A DNA stretch of 64,000 nt from Casuarius casuarius (taxonomy: Eukaryota; Chordata; Aves; Casuariiformes; Casuariidae): NCBI GenBank assembly GCA_003342895.1, contig PTFA01000417.1:310001-374000 (forward strand), in the 5' to 3' direction. The translations under genes were made by a program, and so were the position numbers. Position 1 is the stretch's first letter. Each line of letters starts with the position of its first letter. The notes under the pieces are model-generated. The model ran no database searches and was not told the DNA's origin. It saw only the letters and a list, made by a program, of their open reading frames with translations. Of this stretch, positions 38,073 to 50,760 are shown piece after piece.

Positions 38073-39301
38073 GAAGAAAGGGATGGATGGAGTAAGGAGT
38101 TATTGCTAAATAATCCTTTTTTTTTTTTTTCTTTTTTCTCTGAGAATAGTTTTAATCTAACTAAACCAGCTCCTTGAATCTTGTTTTTCATTCCATATGT
38201 TTGGGACATTGTTTATATGCTGTCATGTAGAACTATTCCTCTGCATCAATTACATATAATTTACAATCTCTGTCTGACTCAGTACTGAAGTATTGCATAA
38301 CCCTTGTGCTTGTCCTCTGTATAGGGGCAAAATTTACCTCATATGCTTAAAGAATTATTAAATGCTGATGACACAGTAGGAATTAATTTTACATCAAGGA
38401 TCTTGGTGAAGACATTAATATCAAATGAAGAAAGATTTTTACATTGTGAAAATGACCCTTGACACTGCAGTATCATCCACTGTGGTTTATTATGGAAACA
38501 AACCATGCTGCCATTGGCAACAGAGCAATCAATTACTGCTTTCTTGTTCTTGACTGAGTTGTATTCTGCAATTTATTCTTCAGTGGTGGTGGTTGTTGTT
38601 TTTGAAGGGGGAATTATAATCTCAAAGCTGATATAGCATGTGCTCTCTTTCAAAGAGGGCTATTTTATCAACTCAACAGACTTTAACTATGAACTATCCA
38701 TATATACTTATATGCTTCAAATCTTCATCATTTTGTGAAGACATCTTGCATAACATATCATCATAAAATTAGAATAGTTCATAAGATGAGATCCATATAG
38801 CTCCTTAATCTTGAAACCAGATGCTTCTTTACAATTGATTTTGTGGTACAGGAAGAGATTTTTTTTTTTTCTCCTTAGAGGCATATATTAATTCTTACTC
38901 TTTTCACTATAGACATAACCCACTTCAAATCTACCTCTGAGATAAAATTTTATCATTTATGCTTCCCATCTGTTCAATAATAGGCATATACAAAGCTTCA
39001 GAAGAAGTAACTGCTGTAAAAATGTAATTTATATGTTTAAATGTTAGTATGTTTTACAGAAATTAAAATTACACAAGCTATTCAGTTTACATCAGGGAAC
39101 AGTGACAAATTGAAACATTATATGGGTCTACAATTCTAACTCACTTTAACTATAATCTCACCCAAGTGATGTCCAGTCAGAAGTACCTTTACAGAACTTA
39201 ATTATGCTTCATGGCTTTCTGAGGCTGGTTTGTATGTAAACTGTCTTTTGGAAACATATCACTTCCTAAAACAACTTCAGATGACACTGAAGTTATTTAA
39301 T

Positions 39302-39318
39302 GGGGGGGGGGGGGGGGG
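39302..39318 (+). repeat. G homopolymer (17 bases)
   Basis: Seventeen consecutive G in AT-rich DNA. It could fold as a G-quadruplex, and it is also a likely site of length error in sequencing. Confidence 0.9.
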
Positions 39319-39970
39319 AGAGTATGATGAGAAGTATCTTTTAATTCAAGGTTTGTTGTTTCAGTGCATAGTCCAGTTCTTAATGGCAACACCTATGGAG
39401 AGACCTTAGAAGTCAGGCAGTGGCAATAATTTCAGTGAGTCTTTCTTTCCTTTCCTTTGATACCTGTCCAGGCACTTATAACTTTTTTTTTTTTCTAATT
39501 GTCAGTGGATACTGCAGCAGTAATTCCTATGAGTACCTGCGCAGGATGATGTCGGCAACCCCAAGAATATAAACACAAATAGCAACTGATCGATTATTGG
39601 TCAGTAACTAAAGTAACCTTGAAAGCTGAGTAGAACCAGTTTTAGGGCATAACAAGGAAAACAGAGAACATGAATCCAATGCCATCTTGCATATTATAAG
39701 CATGCAAACAAGGTGACAAAGTTATCCACAAGGAAGGGAACAAAAGAACAGACAGGAACTGATTCAGCATCATCTCCTGTGGTTAGAAACACCCCACCAA
39801 ACTGAAAATGCTACTTACCAACAGCAGGTCCTCCCTCATCTTTGGCAGAGAAAGAACGCTGTGTTTTAAATTGCCATTCATCGTGTTTTGCTCCAGCAGT
39901 TGAGCACCATATGTGAAGTATTATCTTTTACTTTATAATTGGGTTAAATAATTCAGAGTTTTAAAGTGCT

Positions 39971-40002
39971 CTGTGTGTGCGTGTGTGCGTGCATGTGTGT
40001 GT
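39971..40002. repeat. TG/CG microsatellite
   Basis: Alternating TG with several CG and CA interruptions. Confidence 0.85.
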
Positions 40003-42581
40003 TCTGCTTGAGGTCTCCTGCATGGTAGGGTGTTTGATAACGCAGCACTGAATCAGAGTAAGCTTGAATGTAAAAACGTTTTACATGGCTTTCGCACTGC
40101 ACAACTGTATGTTCCCTGCATGTAGCTATATCTTAGATTATCCAAATACAAATGCTGCTTCAGAAAGTCACATACCACTGCTAAATATAGATTTCTCTGT
40201 GACCTGTAGAATTCTTCTACAACTTCTCCCAGGAAGTGTATAGGAGGTAAAAAGCATAATTTAAAGTTGCTCTTTGATCTTTAAAATCCAAATCATTGAA
40301 CAGTCACTGAAAATAAATGGCTCAATCTTTTCAAGTCAGTTAAGAATTTCTGGAAAAAAAAAAAAAGCCAAATACTACATATTCCCATAGAACATTAAAA
40401 CAAATGGAATTGGTAGTCCCCAAATATGGGCTGAGCACCTGCCTACATTGAAATAAAGCAGAGAATTTTAGCTCTTCATATATAACAACGAAAATAAGCT
40501 AAAGATACAGAGGCAATTCTTCAAGTTAGTGTGAATTTATGAATCTCTGATACTATCTCTAATGACATGAGATGAAGACTTGGGCCATATATTTATTTAT
40601 TTTTTAAACTGAATTTGTTCCAGTGTTAAATCCTAATTCTACAGAATGAATCAGATTTCTTTCTTGTTGACTTAAATAAAAGTTATGCCTATATAACAGT
40701 TACAGCATCAAGCCTATGTTATTACTTATCTATGATTTGTAGATAAACTGAACTTCATTAAGCATAACGGGAAAACTTGAAAGGTATTCTGGTTGTCAAT
40801 CCAAAATTTACTCACTTAAAACCTCTTCATTTTATTTTCAGCATTAGAAGAATGGAAGATTAGACAGAAAAAAAAAAAAGAATATAAAGCAAAGAACAGA
40901 GCAAATGCAGATCTAACTCAAGACAAGACTTATTTTTTATTTTCCTCATCCTGCAAAACTTGCAGAGCATTATAGGATAGTTCTGGTTTTGGCCAGATTT
41001 AAACTAATGTCTACTAGTTGCAGATGAGGCTGTTTACAGTTGTCTACAGTGATGCAAATTTTCATAGCTGCTTCAGGCGTGTTTTTTTGTGTATGGCTTA
41101 AACAGTTTAGTCAAGAAATAGAAAACATACCAGATGGCTTATGAAGTGTGACAACAGTGACTAAATACTATTCTTTCTTTAAAACAATTCATAAACACCA
41201 AATATGATTGCCAAAATCATTCTGCAGTTAAAATTCTTTATTAGTTCTGATAAAAGTCAAAACTGTTTCATTTGTTCAGAGACCACAAAATGGAAATGGC
41301 ATAAGATTCCAATTCTAAGTGTAACACTATATATTTGTGAATAATGTGTTTAACAGAGAAGTACCAAGTGCAGCATACACACTGTTTTTAATCCATAAGT
41401 TTATCACTAATGACTGGTAATAGCTATAAAGAAATAAAATGTTTGGCTTGCTGATGTTCATTAAAAAAGCAAAATCTATGTATTTCTTTAAGCTGACCAA
41501 CAGGTTTTACTTTCAAAAAACGTATGTAAAAGAAAACAGTAAGGGAAGGTAGCTCATTTCCCCCCTTCCCCCAATTTAACAGTATTTTATCAAATGCATA
41601 ATTAGCCAAATAACTGAATATATGTACTTTTAGCCTAGTTAGATTAATACTAATGAAGACTACTTTTTATACCAGAGGAATAATTAGAAAGCCACTAGCT
41701 TAGAGACTTTGATGGGACTGGTTAAATAGTCCCTAATCTTTATAATGCTCTTTTATGATCCTCTATTCCTCTTTCTAGTGCTTTTTCTGCTAGCTAGAAA
41801 TCTGTAAGGACAGAAGCAAGACTCACATTTAAATATTTTAATCCAGTCAGAATCATACAGAGCTTTGTGTCCTTAGAAGATAAAGCATTTGTATTCCTCA
41901 AGCTTTATTTGGGTAGTATTTTTAATACCACTCTATGTAACCTTGCTTCATAAGTCTAAATAGTTATGAGATATTTATCTTAATTAAAAACCAATTTGCA
42001 TGCAATGCTGAGAGAGATCACTATAATTTACAGCCAAGGAATGCCTAAAACTAAAAACAGTTTCTGATTACAAGCATATTTGTTCATTTTTAACTGCACA
42101 AGTACCCAAAGTTGTCACCCCCTTGTGATGTTTGTTGCATAAACAAGCTCTAATGAATTATTTATATCTCAAAAAGCATTTTTCTTGAAAAATGCTGTCA
42201 AAAGTTAGCACAGTGCAATGCAGTCCTTTTTCAAACACACAAAAATGAAGGCTGACATAAATGTATACCAATGTTTTTTAATAATTTTTAGATGTTAACT
42301 TGAGAAATTGATGGCATTATCCATAACACACCACAGAGTGTCTCCCTTATTAACCAAACACTCTGGAACTGTTGATAAATCTCTTATAGCAAGGCTCATT
42401 AATTGAAATATGTGGCAACAAATGTCCCCATTGTAATACCATCATGCTGTTCCATATCGCATAAAAGATTCCTTCCAGATAATCTCTGTGTTATGGGCAT
42501 ACATTTAGTTATGCAATATCCATTATGAACTTTTGTTATACATTTGAGAGTTCTCCAGGGTGCTGAAATTTTACAGAAAAG

Positions 42582-42626
42582 TCTTCTTCTTCTTCTTCTT
42601 CTTCTTTTTTTTTTTTTTTTTTTTTT
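42582..42626. repeat. CTT repeat running into a T run
   Basis: About eight CTT units pass directly into about 22 T. Read on the minus strand this gives A followed by AAG repeats, and it causes the Lys/Arg-rich open frame there. Confidence 0.9.
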
Positions 42627-44358
42627 CCTGGCAGAAATCATTTATTACTTGCAAAACATTATGGAGTAGGATAATCTAATTTGAAATGTAAGCTGAGATG
42701 CGTTTCTAGAAGTGAAAATGTCCAGTGGTGAAAGTACATGCCAGTAAGTCATAAAACACAAGAACCTAAATGTTGCTGCTTCAACTGTGTGTGGGATTGC
42801 GGGTAAGCTCATTTAGGTGGTCATTTGTTGCAGGGTAAAACAGCTCAGTTCAAATAGTTTAAACCAAATCAGGTTTGAAATGGTTAATTGACACTCCTTA
42901 CTATAACTGTGTAGCCCTGTAATGCAGTATTGCCGTTGCAAGTAAGAGGCCGCAGGCTTTGCACTGAGCTTGCAAGGCTTGAGGCCTGTCAGGTTTGCTC
43001 TGTCTGAACTTGCCTTGATACATCTGCTGCTTTGTTTTCACTTGGTTTAGCTGTTACGACATTTTTTTCTTCTGATCAGGTATCTATGGCTAATTTGTTT
43101 TGTATATCATTGTATGGTAAAACCATAGGTTTATACAGAGATTAGAAATAAGTAGTTACTCGTGTAGAAGAAGATATTCCAGGCTCTAACACAGTGACCT
43201 GGTGTAGAGAAATGCAGGCCGAGTGTGATAACAGAGGCCTTGGGAAATGGGGACACAGGATGCAGCCTAGAGGAGTACAGGCATGACGTGCTAAGAGATG
43301 GGGCACGGGCTTGGTCCTGGAGACCCCACGGCTATAAACAACTTGCTCATGATCAGTTAAAAGAAATGCAGACCTGGAGCTAGACAAAAGTGGTTTTCAT
43401 GGGTAATGAAGAGAACAAAGAGCAAGTATCTAACGTGAAACACCAGGAAAAGTAAATTCAGCTATAATATGGAGTTGCAGTCATGGAAAGAAAGAGAAGG
43501 GTATAAAGCATGTTAGCAAAAATATAAAAATGACCCAAGGGGTTCAGTAAGGAGAAAAAAGAAACTCAATATTAACATCATATTCCTTCTGGCAAAGGAC
43601 CTTAAATGCTGATGACTCACCATAACAATCCCCCACCACCCATAGCCTAAAGCCACTGACCATGGGACCCAGAGGAATAGTGGAAGGATGAGCGTAATAT
43701 CGGGAGAAGGGGTAAAAACTACAAAGTGCATAAAACAATTTTAAGTGTTAGCATTATTCAGATTCTTCTATTTAGAATATTTTTTGGTTTTTTTTATCTT
43801 TTTTTCCTTTCTTTTTCTATAATAATTAGATCTGGACTAATAATGATCCCTGGATTAGACTTCAGTTACACTAACAATATATCCTTGGCTTTTACATATA
43901 CGGTGTGTTTCCTCTGTGCCCATAAACAAGATTTTGAGTGCAAGATAATTAATCCCCAAAGTTCTGATCACGCGCCCACACACCCACAGCTACAAATGTA
44001 ACCCCCGCTCCCATCCTTATCCCGCCTCCCTGCTGGTGGGGCAGCCCTGGGCCAGTTCTGAAATGGATTTTCCAGTCAAAACCAGAATTGAGGTTCTGAG
44101 AGTCTGAGAAGTGAAAAATTTGGCTTCAGGTCCTTTCTTGATTTGAACATTAGACTTTAAGAAAAATTGCCTGTTGCCAGCTTCAGTACATTAATCACCT
44201 GGCCATTCTCATTTTTCTTATTCGTGTTGTTCTACTTCATGTAACTGCTCACTGCAGAAGAAAACTGAACCAGTTTCCAGGTTTCAGTTAGTGTCATAAC
44301 TGCTCTCTCACTGAGTAGCAATCAATAACATAAAGAACAATGTTTAACTGGTTTAAAT

Positions 44359-44377
44359 AGATATATATATATATATA
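44359..44377. repeat. TA dinucleotide repeat
   Basis: About nine AT units. Confidence 0.85.
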
Positions 44378-44519
44378 AAATATAACTTGTATGAAATTAA
44401 AAAGACTTTTAGGGACTGTGGCACCAACTTTTTAAATCTTGAAACAGTCTTATTTTATATCTCCAAAGACTACAGCTGTGCAAAAAGAAGTTGAAAACAT
44501 ATTTATTCAATAAATATAC

Positions 44520-44542
44520 TTTTTTTTTTTTTTTTTTTTTTT
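44520..44542. repeat. T homopolymer (23 bases)
   Basis: An uninterrupted T run about 105 bases before the start of the CR1 at 44.65 kb. It is not part of the CR1, which does not use poly-A tails. Confidence 0.9.
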
Positions 44543-44647
44543 ATCCCCACATGGTTGGTCTACAAATGTAAATGATATTTTGAAATACAGCAGATGGGGT
44601 TGTGGTTAGAAAGGTTAATACTGAATGACCAATAATGACCAATGACC

Positions 44648-45284
44648 ATGAGCCAGAAATGTGGCCCTTGTGACCAAAAAGGCCAATGGTATTTTGGGCT
44701 GCATTAGGAAGAGCATTGCCAGCAGGTTGAGGGAGGTGATCCTTCCCCTCAGCCCTGGTAAGGCCATATCTGGAGCGCTGCGTCCAGTTCTGGGCTCCCC
44801 AATACAAGAGAGACATGGAGCTACTGGAGCAAGTCCAGTGAAGGGCCACTAAGATGGTGAAGGGACTGGAGCATCTCTCCTATGAGAAAAAGCTGAGAGA
44901 GCTAGGGCTGTTCAGCCTGGAGAAGAGAAGGCTCGGGGGGGGGATCTTATCAATGTGTATAAGCATCTGGTGGGAGGGTGTAAAGAGGATGGGGCCAGAC
45001 TCTTTTCAGTGGTGCCCAGTGATAGCACGAGAGGCAACGGGCACAAACTGAAACAGAGGAAGTTCTGTCTGAACATGAGGAAAAACTTCTTTACTGTGAG
45101 GGTGACTGAGCACTGGGACAGGTTGCCCAGAGAGGTTGTGGAGTCTCCATCCTTGGAGATATCCAGAAGCCATCTGGGCAGGGGCCTGGGCAACATGCTG
45201 TAGGTGACCCTGCTTGAGCAGGGGGACTGAACCAGATGATCTCTAAAGGTCCTTTCCAAACTCAACCATTCTGTGATTCTGCAT
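44648..45284 (+). mobile_element. CR1 retrotransposon 3' fragment, best preserved in the window
   Basis: The text follows the bird CR1 3' end closely: 'catgagccagaaatgtggcc', 'aaaaaggccaatggtatttt', 'gccagcaggttgagggaggt', 'agaaaaagctgagagagcta', 'gttcagcctggagaagagaa' and, at the end, 'accattctgtgattctg'. It covers the last part of the reverse transcriptase frame and the 3' untranslated region, about 640 bases, and is truncated at the 5' side. The relatively good conservation suggests a younger insertion than the copies at 10.5 or 29.5 kb. The open frames on both strands (60-117 codons) are remnants or shadows, and none is functional. Confidence 0.93.
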
Positions 45285-46798
45285 TAAATAGTTTCTATTA
45301 ATTTGAAATCAGTTCACAGTTTTTCAAGAAATCATTTGGGAAAATAATGTCTAATCTTTGACTAGTCACTTGATGTATTTAATGTTAACGATTTGCTGTT
45401 GAGACTATTTAAGCAGTCACCTTTCACATAATACTATTTTTACTCCCTGATTACAGCCTGTAATTTTATAAATTAAAGAAATGAGCCATGGAGGCTTGAA
45501 TGGGTTGGACTTGGGAACAATACCTATGGAAAAGACACAGGTAGCAGGAGATAATCCTCTAACAGAAAGTTTAGGAGATTAAATATCACTTTTTGTATTC
45601 TATCTTCTCCAATTGCAAAGGAAAATATATTCTATATTGCTACCTAGAGTAATCCCAGATTAAAAATAATGATGTTCATTCCTGACAGAGAGAGAAAGAA
45701 TGAATGAGACAAATTTTTTGAATGCTTTACAGTCTGTATTTTTTCTGTTTTCCATTCGTAAAGAGTATCCATACACTGCTGGCTCTCGCTGACATTCAGT
45801 TTAGCTGAAACAAAATAGCCAAACAAGGCTAAACATTAAAAAATCATTATAAAAATGCAATGGTTGAAATCATAGCCTCTCTGAACTCAATGGCAAAATT
45901 CGAGAAAACCTGTGCCTTTTTGCTTTCTGGCTTCCTCCATGAGCAGCAGATTTCTATAAAATGTAAAGTTACAGTCATACAGGCATGCACACACAATAAT
46001 AGGTTCATAAAATGAAGGTCTGTAACTAATGCTACCGACTGAGTCTTGGAAACCAGGATGTAATTTCTGAGTTTGACATAGACTTTGTATCAAATGTTAC
46101 TCAAGCCTCAAAGGCTAGATTCACGAAAGGACATAAAATTGTAATGTAATTGTTACAGTTTTTCTTTCTTTGAAAATTGCAGCCTCAGAGTAAGTGGCTG
46201 GCCTCTCTATATGCATAAGAATAGACTCCTCAAAATCAGCAAGGCAGTAGAGAATTATGAGAAAGAACTTCTGCCTTAAGACCTGCTTTCCTCTAGGTTT
46301 TAGATTTTTGGTTTGGAATAAAAGTACATCACTGATTCACAATTCTGAATCCTTACTCTAAATTAGGCAGTCATTTCAGTAGTCTTTTACAATGTGAGGT
46401 CCCTTTTTTTTCTAACAAACAAAATGGTTAAGGTACTTTGTCAGGTTTCAGTTTTCTTTCCTGCTTGTAGAGTCAGGGGATGTTTTTTAACCATGCTGCT
46501 TCCAGCTTCACCAAGAGGATCAATGGGCATAAGTATTTAACTGTCCCATTCAGTAAGACAGTTCCACTTTGATTTGAACAAGAGGTTAAATGAGAAAAGG
46601 GAGAAAAATGCGAGAATAACTATAGCATGTTCCAGAAACTTGTTATAGGAAATGTTTAAACATTGGCATAGAACTGAAATCCATGACCTTTGGTTTTGAG
46701 TTAGTCTGCATACCTCTAAGCACCAGAGTCATCCTCTCCAGCTCAGTATATATTGAACTTTCCCATGTGCCGTGGAACAGTTTTAAACCCATGAATGT
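45285..46798. other. AT-rich non-coding DNA
   Basis: No gene or repeat is recognised. Confidence 0.55.
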
Positions 46799-47023
46799 TC
46801 AACTATTTCCTGTACTGAGTTGCTGGAATAAGCCATAGAACCTGACAACTTTTTCACATTCCAGATGAAGATCTGGGTTATAATTATTTTCACGTTTCAG
46901 AGGAAACAGTTGGACAGTTTGCAGGCCAAGCTTCTCAGCACACATTTTAACAAAATGCTTCACTAGTGCACTCCATGAAGGGACTCTTCCACGTTTTGGA
47001 GAGGATTCGATTTGGTATACGTC
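46799..47023 (-). pseudogene. Unidentified coding-like segment, possible last exon or gene remnant
   Basis: On the minus strand, 'attcttacag' (about 47033-47024) resembles a splice acceptor. It is followed from 47023 by 74 codons in phase 0 and a TGA at 46801-46799. The translation is balanced in composition, with Trp, Cys and charged residues (for example PSWSALVKHFVKMCAEKLGL and KVVRFYGLFQQ), and uses CTG, GTG, GAG and AAG often. This is unlike the Phe/Ile/Lys-biased chance frames elsewhere in the window. The frame stays open upstream only to a TAG about 48 bases beyond the acceptor. I do not recognise the protein. It may be the terminal exon of a gene whose other exons lie outside the window, a decayed gene, or a viral or retroelement remnant. 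Confidence 0.3.
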
Positions 47024-47299
47024 CTGTAAGAATATTCGTAAATTTGGCAAGATACTGCAGAGGTTATGCCATGTCTACACATTATTTAGCCTGTATGTTA
47101 GATTTGAGTTGTTCTGGGCTTGCTCCAGAGCATGCATGTGCCTCCAGGCTATATCTAAAGTATATGATTTGGGAGAGTTTTCTGGTTCTTGCCTTGTTCT
47201 GTCTGATTTTCAGAATGAGATCCAATCGTTCACCATTTTCTCCCCACTGTCATGATATGGCACAAAACACAGCAGATCCCTTTATGAATACTACCTAAG

Positions 47300-47356
47300 G
47301 ATTATTATTATTATTACTACTACTGTTATTATTATTATTGTTGTTGCTGTTATTAC
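47300..47356. repeat. TTA/TTG trinucleotide repeat
   Basis: Imperfect ATT, ACT and GTT trinucleotide units over about 55 bases. Confidence 0.9.
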
Positions 47357-50300
47357 TTTTATAGTAACCCTGGCTCTCAAACCAGATTGCACTTTGGACT
47401 TTGATACTGCATTTCATTCTTTTTCCCTCATAACCATGTAAATAGAACTGGGATACTATCACTTACCCATTTTACTCTGCTGAGGATAGTGGTGGTTGCT
47501 GTTCCTTGGGACTGTTGGAGGTATTTCTGTTTAGAATTAATGGTACAGTGGTGATCTTATTCTGACTTGGTACTTTGGGGTTGCAGAAATACTAAAAATA
47601 CTTAGTTAGATGCTATAATTTAGTTAAAAGCTATTCAGAAATCCTAGCTGAAAGTACCTGGGAATTATCTGATTAAGTACTACAAAATCAAGAATTTGCA
47701 TAATTTTAGAGCTAGAGTATGAGTTTTGTCTGCATAAAAAAAGTAGTAATTCTTTGCCCAAGAAATTAAAAAGGAAGGGAATTTCTGTAAATAAGTTTTA
47801 TTGTACTTTCCTGACACTGGAGTTGTGTAGCTTGAAGAATCACTGCCTTCTGTCTAGATATTAATTTAAAAATCAGCATGGAACCCATATATAATGCAGA
47901 CAAAGGTTTTCAAAATGCTGGTGACAAAATCCAGCACAGGTCTTTTCAAGCAAATAGACCTGTTGGGAATACTGTTCCATATACACTCCCTAAAAATAAA
48001 TGTCATCTAAATCTACATTTTTAATTAAATAAAAATGTTTTCATAAAAGTCTGAGTTAAAGTAATTAGTTTCCAGAGAAGCAAACACTACTATTTTGTAA
48101 TGGAGGCATTTTTATAGCTAAAATGGCATGACTACATTGACTGCTTTAGCTAACCTGATGTTGTGTCCCAGGCTTACAAGGTCAACATAACACTTAGGAT
48201 ATTGTGCTTACTTGGTCACATTGTTTGAATAACCTGCTTCAGAAGTAGCTAAGTAAGTCAAGATTTATTAGATAGTTTCAACAAAAAGCTTACAAAAATA
48301 TCTTTAAGTACTGTTCACAAGTTTAAATGTCAAGAGCAGAAACAAACACTTCCACAGTAGCTATCTTCACTTGAGAAAATTTCTAAATAATTCTTTCACA
48401 GTATTTTGATATAAATGATATCCTTGTCTGCTGTCAAAAAATATTGACAATGTCTTTTTATAACCTATGCCAAACTATCTATTCACTTCTATGTTGCTGT
48501 TTTTTTGTTGTTTTTTTTCTTCAGTCAGTGACTGGTATATCTTATATATGAAGTTTCTGTATATAAATCACTGTACTTGTTATTGAAACATTGTGTCATA
48601 ATATAATAAAAGGAGACTGAATTGGCCTTGATTTTCTTGCTACATACTTAGTTTATAGGAAAAATGAGAAAAGCTATTTCTAGGCTCACTTCCACTTCAA
48701 AATAAAATAATTGTGGTTGTAGGCTAATATTCTTTATATTATTATTTTTATACTTATTGTTTCTATCTTGTGAATTAAAATATTAATTAGAAACTAAAAC
48801 AAAAGAGTGAAAATAAGAGAATTAATATACAAGAGGTAAAGCAGTATATACTGAGAACTTGCAATTCCTGGACTTACAGGCTCCTTATAAAGCATGAAGA
48901 ACAAAAATGATTTTAATTCAGTAAGTGTCCTTACACACTCTGCGTATGATACCAAAACAGCTAACCCTCAAATCAAGAATAAAAAGTTCTTCAAAATATG
49001 AAGGAAAATTGCTCAAAAGTTAATGGCAAGGCTGTAGTCAACTAAAACATAGGAGCAGGAAGAGCTGGGCTGTTGATGGAAATCTAAATGTAAAAAATAA
49101 TAAATAAATGTAAAAACAACCAAATAGAACCCCTTTTAGGTGTTTTAATACAGACAAAACAGTCTTTTGGACAGGTAATCTGATGATTTCTAGAAACTTC
49201 AGGCAAACAAGTACATATTGAACATTCATTTTATACTTAGGCTTTCTGACACAGCTGGGATTTGTTTCACATAGACAGAGCAGCTGCAGCTTTTCGTATG
49301 TAGAAAGTCTGGTACCAAATGTGTGGTTTCTTGATGTTCTCAGATACGCTCATGTTGATCTGTCAATTGAATTTGCACTAGAATACCGGAAAGCTCAGTC
49401 CAAAAGAAGTCTCTGGGAAGAACTGGGAACTATGGAAACTGAGGAACAAGATTCACAGAAGTTGAAAAGACTGGGAAAGACATCTTCCGTTAGAGTATTT
49501 TAAATGACCAATCAATTAAGAAGCCTACAGTAGACCCACTGTCCCTCCTATCGAAGATATTTCATTTTACATAAAATACTTAATAAATCATGAAGGAAAA
49601 AAATGATTGCCAAGGTACCTCTTTTCCCAGATGATTAATTTTTATGAAAATCCAATGAATATTTACTGGAAGTGAAATGGATAGAATAGAAGTGTTGAAG
49701 AGAACTTTTCTAACCTACTTTTGCAAATTAACCTGTATCCTGATAGTTAGAATATTAAGGTGTACAGTGTAAATAGGAATTCAGACCCCTTGTTGTGATG
49801 GAAGTGTTCAGTCCAGGTCTCCTTCATCCTATTTACTGCATACTCTAAATCCTGGACTACTGGGTACAAGACATTTTTTCTTTTGGAGGGGGGGCTTTTT
49901 GAGGAAATTAGATATGTAGATTAGATATATAGCTATAGATGCATCAACTACATAAGCTTTCTTTTTTTCCTAATACCACATTGCAAAAGAGATACTGTTT
50001 TGTGAGTAACCTCCTTTGTCATTCAAACAACACAGGTATGACAACTACACAGAAAAATAAACTGCAGAACCATATCAGTGATATCTTAATTACATTTACA
50101 TCTCTGTACAGTGAAGAAAACCTCACCATTGGACCAGCCAGGTTTCCACAGGTTGATAGCAAATATTCCATGGACCAGCTGTGGTCTGATAAATGCTTCA
50201 CTAAAACATCAATTATTTGTACAAAATTTAGGAGGTCAGCATTAAGCAAGCCTAATCATCATGGAAAACAGGTTGTTTATGTGTAACCATAACACTTTAT

Positions 50301-50736
50301 GGCTCAGACTCTGCTGGCAGTCTGGCACCACTGACCAATGTATTTTAATGCAGGGTTTAAGGCTATCCAGAATTAAACTATATGGACTCCAAACCAGTGA
50401 TGTATATCTCTCCCTTTTCCATTCCCATCTGTACTATTATAATTCAGCTAGATGGAAGTGTGGGGGGGACATTTTAAAGGGCTTGAAAGAGACAGAATCT
50501 TAATGTTGTACATAACACTCCAGCTCTCAGAGGAAATTTATACTCCAAGACCATGACTCTGTCCAAAATCTGGTGCTACTTATTATTGTGCATTATGATC
50601 TAGACACAAGGGACAGTATGAGAATATGGCAGGTGCAATGTACTAAACAGCTTTCAATGTAATCCATTAGGATTAAGCCTAGGTGGCCAAAATGCAAAGC
50701 CCATCTGTTTGATGTAGTTTTCCCATAAATAAATCA

Positions 50737-50760
50737 GAAAACAAACAAACAAACAAACAA
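50737..50760. repeat. AAAC tetranucleotide repeat
   Basis: About six AAAC units. Confidence 0.9.

Larger units (their letters stand above)
35981..38150 (+). mobile_element. Long LTR-like element interrupted by a CR1
   Basis: The right end has the order of an LTR on the plus strand: TATTTAA at 37984-37990, a GC-rich R-like stretch, AATAAA at 38067-38072 and a short tail. The left part is a long U3-like region with repeated 'ctaggt', 'tttagat' and 'cctaag' text (about 36060-36140, 36790-36860 and 37660-37720). The CR1 at 36258-36575 lies within it, so the LTR material is probably older. The segment 37080-37510 is GC-rich with chance open frames. It may be two elements side by side. The outer ends are not fixed. 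Confidence 0.45.
38151..44640. other. AT-rich non-coding DNA with simple repeats
   Basis: No gene is recognised. Listed separately are a G17 run (39302-39318), a TG microsatellite (39971-40002), a CTT/T tract (42582-42626), a TA repeat (44359-44377) and a T23 run (44520-44542). A moderately GC-rich part at about 42900-43400 has a TATAAA at 43333 and could be another decayed LTR, but I cannot show ends or a poly-A signal for it. A short GC-rich patch lies at about 43970-44055. Confidence 0.5.

Noticed and set aside
42399..42641. Lys/Arg-rich minus-strand frame resembling a basic peptide
   Set aside because: The basic run is the translation of the CTT/T simple repeat.
44541..45265. Several open frames of 63-117 codons on both strands
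   Set aside because: They lie in a CR1 3' fragment, mostly in its untranslated region or antisense, and do not form an intact reverse transcriptase.
49939..50286. 115-codon plus-strand frame with partly balanced composition
   Set aside because: No splice sites, domain or codon bias strong enough to call it coding. The opposite strand is also open over part of it.
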